Shown here: one piece after another, positions 20,227 through 25,338 of the stretch
How positions within the stretch are numbered: position 1 is the stretch's first letter
Layout: each line of letters opens with the position of its first letter
Assembly (NCBI GenBank): GCA_030612585.1
Contig: JAUWNP010000051.1
Coordinates: 1 to 25,338 of the forward strand
From: Anaerolineae bacterium
GTDB taxonomy: Bacteria; Chloroflexota; Anaerolineae; B4-G1
Direction of reading: 5' to 3'
DNA length: 25,338 nucleotides
The notes under the pieces: model-generated
The model's database searches: none
What the model saw: only the letters and a program-made list of their open reading frames with translations
What the model was told of the DNA's origin: nothing
Made by a program: the position numbers and the translations under genes

Positions 20227-23200
20227 ATGAGCAACTCTGATCCCTTCAAGACGTACCTACAAAAACTTCGTAGGAACCTCTCAACAGGTGCGGCGACCGA
20301 GCATACCCACCGCCCGGCTCTGCAGGACTTACTTGAGGCAGCGGGCGATAGGGTGTTGGCGATCAATGAGCCCAGGCGCGTGGAATGCGGCGCACCCGAT
20401 TACATCATCACCCGCGCTCACACGCCCATCGGCTACGTCGAGGCCAAAGACGTGGGCACGAGCCTGGACGTCGCTGAGCGGTCCGAGCAGATGCGGCGCT
20501 ACCGCGCTTCGCTCAATAACCTGATCCTCACCGACTACCTGGAGTTCCGCTGGTACGTGGAAGGCGAACGCCGTGAGACCGCCCGACTCGCCACCGTGAC
20601 CAGGGACGGGAAGATCAAGAGGTCCAAAGATGGCGTTCAGGCTGTCGCCAGCCTCCTTCAGAAGTTCCTCCTCCAGGAGGTCCCTATCCACGGCCGGCCT
20701 GGAGAGTTGGCCCGGCGCATGGCTGCCCTGGCCCGCATGATGCGCGATCTCATCGAGGAGACCTTCAGGCGGGAGACGGAGCAGGGGATGTTGCACGCCC
20801 AACTGAAGGCTTTCCGGGAGACACTGATTCCCTTCCTCACACCGGCGCAGTTTGCCGACATGTACGCCCAGACGATCACGTATGGCCTCTTTGCCGCCCG
20901 CATCCGCTACCCCCACCCTGCACCCTCCCCCTACGAGGGGGAGGGACGGGGAGGCGGTGGCTTTACCCGCGAGAAGGCGGCCTGGAATTTGCCCAGGACC
21001 AATCCCTTCCTGCGTGACCTGTTCAACGAGATCGCTGGCCCGGGCCTGGATGACCGCATTGCCTGGCTGGTGGACGATCTCGCCTACCTGCTGGCGCGGG
21101 CGGACATGGCGGAGATCCTGCGCGACTTCGGGAAGCGCACCCGGCAGGAAGACCCGGTAGTCCACTTCTACGAGACCTTCTTGGCCGCGTATGACCCCAG
21201 GGAGCGTATACGGCGTGGTGTCTACTACACTCCCGAGCCGGTCGTCTCCTACATCGTCCATTCCCTCGATCACATCGTCAAGACACGCTTCGACCGTCCC
21301 CTGGGCCTGGCCGACACTAACACGCTCATCCTTGACCCGGCCGTGGGCACGGCGACGTTCCTCTACTTCGTCATCCAGCAGATCCACGAGACCTTGACCG
21401 GGATGGGCCAGGCCGGCGGTTGGAGCGACTACGTCGAGAACCATCTCCTGCCCCGCGTCTTTGGCTTTGAGTTGCTGATGGCCCCCTACGCCGTGGCCCA
21501 CATGAAGTTGGGCATCCTGCTCCAGGAGACAGGCTATGACTTTACTGGCGACCAGCGGCTGGGCATCTACCTGACCAACACGCTGGAGGAGGCACTCACC
21601 CAGGCCGAGACGATGGGCTTTGCCAGGTTCATCACCGAGGAGGCCAACGCTGCGGCGGAGGTCAAGAGGGACAGGCCCATCATGGTAGTGTTAGGCAATC
21701 CCCCCTACTCGGTCAGTTCGGCCAATAAGGGGGAGCACATCGAGCGGCTGATGGAGCGCTACAAAGCCGCTGTCCGCAGTGAACGGAACATCCAGCCTCT
21801 CTCTGACGATTACATCAAGTTCATTCGTTTCGCCCACGACCGCATCGACCGCACCGGTCACGGCGTCATCGGTATGATCACCAATCACACCTACCTCTCC
21901 GGCCTGATCCACCGGGGCATGAGAGAGGAATTGATAAAGTCTTTCTCCGAAATCTACGTCCTCAATCTCCATGGAAGTGCATTGTTGGGGGAGACGGCCC
22001 CTGGCGGGGGCAAAGACGAGAACGTCTTCGACATTCGGCAGGGAGTGGCAATTGCCCTCTTTGTGAAGCGGCCCGCTCAGACTTCCGAGGTTTCAGAAAC
22101 CTCGGAAGTCTATTACGCCGACCTGTGGGGTCTACGGGAGGGCAAATACCGTTACTTGCTGGAGAATGGCGTCCGCACCACCGAGTGGCAGACGCTTGAG
22201 CCAGTGCCGCCGTACTTCTTCTTTGTGCCGAAGGAGTTCGGGTTTCGTGAGGAATATGAGCGGGGGTGGAGCGTAATTGATATGCTTCACAGCTACTCAA
22301 CAGGTTTCGAAACAGGCCGCGATCGCGAATTGATCACCTTCGCGCCAGATGATCTGATCCCTCTGCTGAGTGACTTGGCAAATGGCGACATTTCTGACGA
22401 GGACATCGCAGAGAAATATGGTATGAGGGATACGAGTGGGTGGCCTGTATCCAGGCGACGACGTAGGCTCATCGCAGAGGGTTTCCAAGAGAAGTACTTG
22501 AGACTGGTAAACTACCGCCCGTTTGATCGGCGGTACACGTACTACCATGACTTCATACGCCGTGCGCAATTCAAAAACCTTCGGCATCTTTGCCAGCCCA
22601 ATATCGCGCTAGTCACATCACGCATAATCAAGGGCGAGGAACCAAAACATGCTTTCGTGTCTGTTGACCCTGTTGAGAAGATATTCCTATCACCAAAGAC
22701 GTCCAACAATGCCTTCGTTTTCCCCCTCTACCTCTACGACGACAAGAAAGAAGAAAAACCCCTGAAAGGGGGCGGCAGCGCCGTCAACCTGACACTATTC
22801 GAATCCAGCCCGGGATACCCCATCCGGCAACCCAACCTGGCCCCTGCTTTCATCGCCGCCCTCAAGGAGAAACTGAGCCTGGACTTCGTGCAGGAGGGCA
22901 AGGGGGATATTGGGCAAGCACAAGGCACTGCCCCTACCACCTTCGGCCCAGAAGACGTCTTCTGCTACATCTACGCCATCCTCCACAGCCCCACCTACCG
23001 GGAGCGATACGCCGAATTCCTCAAGATTGACTTCCCCCGCCTACCTCTCACCTCGGACCGGGCACTGTTCAAAGCCCTGGCGGAGAAGGGGGAGGAACTG
23101 GTGGCCCTGCACCTGATGGAGTCACCGGTGCTGAACCAGCTCATCACGGGGTTCCCTGTAGCTGGCTCCAACGAGGTGGAAAAAGTCCGCTATGTGGAAA

Positions 23201-23577
23201 AGGTCGAGGAGGAAAAACCACCCACTCCCGCCGCCGACAAAGCCCCCGGCCCGCTGCGGGCGGTCATGTATACGCTGCCGTCTATCTATGGCGACGAAGC
23301 GCCGGTGGAGGTTAAGCCAGAACCAGGGCCGGAACCCAAGCCCACGGGGCGGGTGTACATCAACAAGACGCAGTACTTTGAGGGCATTGAGCCCGACGTG
23401 TGGGGGTTCCAAATCGGCGGCTACCGGGTGTTGCACAAGTGGCTCAAGGACCGCAAGGGACGCAAGTTGACGTTCAATGACATGTTCCACTACCAGAAGA
23501 TCGTCGTCGCTCTGAAAGAGACGATGCGCTTGATGGGGGAGATTGACGAACTGATCCTCAAGTGGCCGATCGAGTGA
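20227..23577 (+). CDS. Single-chain restriction-modification enzyme, type ISP/IIG-like
   Basis: 1116 aa. N-terminal PD-(D/E)xK nuclease: GAPDYII with Asp58, then GYVEAKD with Glu72 and Lys74. Helical connector (about 110-350). N6-adenine methyltransferase: motif I LILDPAVGTATF (about 367-378), YYTPEPVVSYIV before it, and motif IV NPPY at 491-494. C-terminal target-recognition region of the type ISP (LlaBIII/LlaGI) kind, with DVFCYIYAILHSPTYRERY at about 907-925, FPRLPLTSD and LVALHLM. The SF2 helicase between nuclease and methylase in true type ISP enzymes (about 1500 aa) is absent, so a type IIG/IIL mode (cutting and methylating in one chain, without translocation) is more likely. Two repeat-derived inserts lie at about 231-245 and 617-629. 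The ATG at 20227 has only a weak GGAAG upstream. Starts 27 nt after the attC-like site and 12 nt before the next gene. Confidence 0.88.
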   Translation: MSNSDPFKTYLQKLRRNLSTGAATEHTHRPALQDLLEAAGDRVLAINEPRRVECGAPDYIITRAHTPIGYVEAKDVGTSLDVAERSEQMRRYRASLNNLILTDYLEFRWYVEGERRETARLATVTRDGKIKRSKDGVQAVASLLQKFLLQEVPIHGRPGELARRMAALARMMRDLIEETFRRETEQGMLHAQLKAFRETLIPFLTPAQFADMYAQTITYGLFAARIRYPHPAPSPYEGEGRGGGGFTREKAAWNLPRTNPFLRDLFNEIAGPGLDDRIAWLVDDLAYLLARADMAEILRDFGKRTRQEDPVVHFYETFLAAYDPRERIRRGVYYTPEPVVSYIVHSLDHIVKTRFDRPLGLADTNTLILDPAVGTATFLYFVIQQIHETLTGMGQAGGWSDYVENHLLPRVFGFELLMAPYAVAHMKLGILLQETGYDFTGDQRLGIYLTNTLEEALTQAETMGFARFITEEANAAAEVKRDRPIMVVLGNPPYSVSSANKGEHIERLMERYKAAVRSERNIQPLSDDYIKFIRFAHDRIDRTGHGVIGMITNHTYLSGLIHRGMREELIKSFSEIYVLNLHGSALLGETAPGGGKDENVFDIRQGVAIALFVKRPAQTSEVSETSEVYYADLWGLREGKYRYLLENGVRTTEWQTLEPVPPYFFFVPKEFGFREEYERGWSVIDMLHSYSTGFETGRDRELITFAPDDLIPLLSDLANGDISDEDIAEKYGMRDTSGWPVSRRRRRLIAEGFQEKYLRLVNYRPFDRRYTYYHDFIRRAQFKNLRHLCQPNIALVTSRIIKGEEPKHAFVSVDPVEKIFLSPKTSNNAFVFPLYLYDDKKEEKPLKGGGSAVNLTLFESSPGYPIRQPNLAPAFIAALKEKLSLDFVQEGKGDIGQAQGTAPTTFGPEDVFCYIYAILHSPTYRERYAEFLKIDFPRLPLTSDRALFKALAEKGEELVALHLMESPVLNQLITGFPVAGSNEVEKVRYVEKVEEEKPPTPAADKAPGPLRAVMYTLPSIYGDEAPVEVKPEPGPEPKPTGRVYINKTQYFEGIEPDVWGFQIGGYRVLHKWLKDRKGRKLTFNDMFHYQKIVVALKETMRLMGEIDELILKWPIE
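20923..20945. repeat. C-rich palindrome inside the restriction-modification gene
   Basis: CCCTCCCCCT (20923-20932) and its exact inverse complement AGGGGGAGGG (20936-20945) enclose the loop ACG. It is translated in frame as PSPYEGEG within a Pro/Gly-rich stretch between FAARIRY and REKAAWNLPRTNPFL, the latter being the conserved continuation. Same general type as the palindrome in the GerMN gene. Confidence 0.85.
22079..22111. repeat. 33-nt perfect palindrome inside the restriction-modification gene
   Basis: ACTTCCGAGGTTTC (22081-22094) and its exact inverse complement (22096-22109) flank a single A; two further pairs extend the stem to 22079-22111. It is translated in frame as QTSEVSETSEV, between FVKRPA and YYADLWGLREGKYRYLL. 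The GAAACC core recalls the ligA palindrome at 12085-12118. Confidence 0.9.
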
Positions 23578-23589
23578 GGGAGCAGTGCC

Positions 23590-24690
23590 GTGAGCGAGTA
23601 CACCACACGCCAGATTTTGGATATGATCGAGGCCAACGGAGGGCCTGAGGAGCTTGACCTCTCAGGTAGGGATTTGTCGGGCATGGACCTGAGCAGGGAA
23701 GCGATCGCAGCCGAACTGGAGAAGGCCCGAAAGAGGGCCTCAGAAGAGACCCCTGTGTGGTTCAGCAAGATCACAAAGGGCATAAATCTCCAAGGGGTTT
23801 ATTTAACTGTCGCAAACCTCCAGAGAGGTATCTTATGGTGTGCAAATCTCCAAGACGGCCACCTATGGTGCGCAAACCTCCAATTGGCAAAACTGGGGGC
23901 TGTAAACTTTCAAGGAGCTAATCTAGGGGGCACAAATCTCCATGGGGCTGAATTGGGAGGGGCAAATCTCCAAGGAGCCAACCTAGGGGGTGCAAACCTC
24001 CAGGGAGCTATCCTAAGATATGCTCATCTTGAAGGAATAGATCTCTTTAATGTTAAAACCCTTGAAGGGGCATATTTCTACAATGCCTTTCTGGATGACA
24101 CACGGCTGAAGAGAGAGCAGATTGGGGAGGCTATAGGTGAGGAGATAGAGGAGAAATACGACGAGGCGAAAGAGGCATACCTGGCCTTGAAAAATAACTT
24201 CGCCGAGATAGGCCGCTATACTGACGCTGCTTGGGCCTACCGCAAAGAGCGGCGGATGGAGAAGCTGAAAACACGCCAGAAGGCACAACGAGCGCGCACC
24301 GAGCGCAAGTGGCGAACAGCAGTCGCCCACTATGCCAAGTTCGCCGGGGACCAGCTTGTGGAGCTCGTGTGTGATTATGGTGAAGGTATCTGGCGCGTGG
24401 TTGGCACTCTCATCTTTGTGTGGATTTTCTTCGCCCTCATTTATGGACTTATAGCTGGTGTATGGGGACCATGGCAGGACACAGATTTCGGCCAGATCCG
24501 TTACATCACGCGAAACCTGATTGACCTGCTGTCGTTCAGCCTTGGAGCCATGACCACCCTTGTACCTGCGGATCTTGAGGCCCGGTCTATGCTTGCCATG
24601 CGCATTCTGATGCCCTTGCAAGCAATGCTGGGCATTGTCCTCGCTGGGCTTCTCGGCTTTGTGGTGGGCAACCGGATCCGGAGATCGTAG
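23590..24690 (+). CDS. Pentapeptide-repeat protein with ion-channel-like C-terminal domain
   Basis: 366 aa. Short N-terminal region with LDLSGRDLSGMDLS (22-35), then a pentapeptide-repeat beta-helix at about 64-150 (units such as ANLQG, ANLGG), a helical and charged linker at about 175-250 (EEKYDEAKEAYLALKNNF, GRYTDAAWAYRKERRMEK), then a two-helix pore module: membrane segment about 270-290, re-entrant loop with TTLVPAD at 322-328 in the place of a K+-filter TTxGYGD, and second segment about 336-360. The layout is a known one in which pentapeptide and YDEAKE-type linker precede an ion-channel domain (CDYGEGIWRVVG), usually called an ion transport 2 family protein. The filter here lacks GYG, so K+ selectivity is doubtful. 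GTG start, 12 nt after the restriction-modification gene; probably co-transcribed. Base composition is more AT-rich than its neighbours. Confidence 0.82.
   Translation: MSEYTTRQILDMIEANGGPEELDLSGRDLSGMDLSREAIAAELEKARKRASEETPVWFSKITKGINLQGVYLTVANLQRGILWCANLQDGHLWCANLQLAKLGAVNFQGANLGGTNLHGAELGGANLQGANLGGANLQGAILRYAHLEGIDLFNVKTLEGAYFYNAFLDDTRLKREQIGEAIGEEIEEKYDEAKEAYLALKNNFAEIGRYTDAAWAYRKERRMEKLKTRQKAQRARTERKWRTAVAHYAKFAGDQLVELVCDYGEGIWRVVGTLIFVWIFFALIYGLIAGVWGPWQDTDFGQIRYITRNLIDLLSFSLGAMTTLVPADLEARSMLAMRILMPLQAMLGIVLAGLLGFVVGNRIRRS
23779..24039 (+). repeat. Tandem 15-nt coding repeats of the pentapeptide domain
   Basis: Units of 15 nt, often doubled to 30 nt (GCAAATCTCCAAGGAGC- and GCAAACCTCCAGGGAGC-like), encode the pentapeptide helix. 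Their near-identity at the DNA level around 23900-24000 points to recent unit duplication. Confidence 0.8.
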
Positions 24691-24772
24691 CCTCTGGCTA
24701 CTCCAACCGCTTGGCCGCCTACCGAATCTGGCACCACCATCCACTCTGCTCTCTTGGCAGAGCAACCAGAGG
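24687..24772. other. Stem-loop region after the pentapeptide gene
   Basis: The stop codon lies in a 6-bp stem GTAGCC (24687-24692) with GGCTAC (24696-24701). A second stem, CTCTGC (24744-24749) with GCAGAG (24757-24762), follows, and CCTCTGG (24691-24697) can instead pair with CCAGAGG (24766-24772). There is no T run, so an intrinsic terminator is not shown. The rest of the 205-nt gap holds the promoter below. Confidence 0.4.
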
Positions 24773-24824
24773 TCCCACGCTGTGAGCCTGAGCGCGATCG
24801 CGTGCACACCCTGTCGGCCAGTGG

Positions 24825-24853
24825 TTGCCAAATCCAACTGATTGGATTATAAT
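24825..24853 (+). promoter_or_regulatory. Consensus promoter of the winged-helix/nucleotidyltransferase gene
   Basis: TTGCCA (24825-24830) and a perfect TATAAT (24848-24853) are exactly 17 nt apart. Transcription would start near 24860, giving a leader of about 35 nt that includes GGAGG 8 nt before the ATG. Confidence 0.75.
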
Positions 24854-24867
24854 CCATCCTGGTGGAT
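24844..24867. promoter_or_regulatory. Operator-like palindrome over the -10 box
   Basis: GGATTATAATCC (24844-24855) is a perfect 12-bp palindrome covering the -10 box. ATCC (24856-24859) and GGAT (24864-24867) repeat the half-site motif directly after. It is well placed for repression by the downstream winged-helix protein; that autoregulation is inferred. Confidence 0.5.
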
Positions 24868-24895
24868 ATAAATCCCATCAGATGGAGGAATCTGT

Positions 24896-25338
24896 ATGTA
24901 TGAGGAAGTCTTTGCCACCAGCCAGGGGCAGGTGCTGCGCTTTCTGGCACGCCACATCGGTCAATCGTTCTACGAACAGGAAGTCGTGGAGCGCACTGAC
25001 GTCAGCCGCAGCGCGGTCAACCTGGCCACCCGATCTCTGCACCAGGCCGGGCTGCTGCTTCGGGAGCGGCGCGGGCGGATGAACTTCTACACTGCCGATG
25101 ACCGCCATCCCTTTGTGCGCCAATTCAAGGTCCTGGACACGGTCGCCCGACTGGAGCCTCTGCTGCGGCAATTACGGCCACTGACCCGTCGGATCATCCT
25201 CTTCGGCAGTTGCGCCGAGGGCACGGACGCAGCGGACAGCGATGTGGACTTGTTCATCCTGGCACCAGACCGGAGTCAGGTGATGACGATGATCAGCCGT
25301 TGCCACTCTGAACGGCCGATCCAGCCGGTCGTAATGAA
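24896..25338 (+). CDS. Winged-helix/nucleotidyltransferase (MNT-type) fusion, 3' end beyond right edge
   Basis: 147 codons are visible without a stop. Residues about 1-70 form a MarR/ArsR-like winged helix (QGQVLRFLARHIG, then YEQEVVERTDVSRSAVNLATRSL and wing LLLRERRGRMNFYTA). Residues about 97-122 carry the minimal nucleotidyltransferase signature GSx10DxD: GSCAEGTDAADSDVDLF, with Asp116 and Asp118 as metal-binding residues. Such domains transfer nucleotides to a partner protein in MntA/HepT toxin-antitoxin pairs, but they also occur fused to DNA-binding domains as regulators. GGAGG 8 nt before the ATG at 24896, the consensus promoter and the palindrome over its -10 box support the start and suggest self-control. 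A HEPN or other toxin partner, if any, would lie beyond the window. Confidence 0.85.
   Translation, partial: MYEEVFATSQGQVLRFLARHIGQSFYEQEVVERTDVSRSAVNLATRSLHQAGLLLRERRGRMNFYTADDRHPFVRQFKVLDTVARLEPLLRQLRPLTRRIILFGSCAEGTDAADSDVDLFILAPDRSQVMTMISRCHSERPIQPVVM

Noticed and set aside
20329..21501. Minus-strand open frame of 390 codons inside the restriction-modification gene
   Set aside because: Shadow frame; the plus strand encodes the nuclease and methylase motifs without interruption.
20201..24690. The restriction-modification and pentapeptide genes as a second integron cassette
   Set aside because: No attC-like site is found after 23577 or 24690; the hairpins at 24687-24772 lack AAC/GTT arms.
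24793..24802. CGCGATCGCG (HIP1-like octamer)
   Set aside because: A single occurrence with no context. HIP1 is meaningful only as a genome-wide over-represented word.

Overview
The window looks like a chromosomal segment of a GC-rich bacterium, most likely a member of the Chloroflexota (Anaerolineae or a close relative). This is inferred from an extracellular amidase ending in the LPLVMR-type tail common in that phylum, a KaiC-like ATPase module beside secA, interspersed short palindromes of the kind frequent in those genomes, and AATGAC-type short tandem repeats between genes. No rRNA, tRNA or CRISPR array was seen. Assignment below species level is not possible from the sequence alone.

Layout. 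(1) Positions 1-6671, minus strand, transcribed leftward: secA, then a tight group of a winged-helix protein, a KaiC/RecA-like ATPase and two small membrane proteins, then adenosine deaminase running off the left edge. (2) 6672-7786, plus strand: repeats, a good promoter and a frameshifted PhnP-like metallo-beta-lactamase-fold hydrolase. (3) 7758-19370, minus strand: a long co-directional set read from polX through a GerMN-amidase cell-wall protein broken by a frameshift, an SH3-domain membrane protein, a COG2521-type methyltransferase, ligA and an alpha-oxoamine synthase to an RlmI-like rRNA methyltransferase. PolX and LigA supply repair polymerase and ligase functions. (4) 19371-24690, plus strand: an accessory island that starts at a divergent promoter pair. 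It holds a lone integron-type gene cassette (small membrane protein plus attC-like site), a single-chain type ISP/IIG-like restriction-modification enzyme, and a pentapeptide-repeat protein with an ion-channel-like C-terminus. (5) 24825-25338: a consensus promoter with palindromic operator-like sequence, then a winged-helix/nucleotidyltransferase gene running off the right edge.

The most unusual theme is DNA-level colonisation of coding sequence. At least six short palindromic or repeat elements sit in frame inside rlmI, ligA, the restriction-modification gene and the GerMN gene. One 40-nt element occurs in rlmI and, inverted, in ligA (39/40 identical), and so encodes two unrelated peptides. 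This resembles the Rickettsia palindromic elements. The second theme is the attC-like cassette: the R'' arm pairs with the cassette's own left end, as expected for the circular form of an integron cassette, although no integrase is present in the window. Two genes carry frameshifts. One lies in a C-rich simple repeat that splits the amidase active site, so it is either an assembly error or a contingency (phase-variable) locus.
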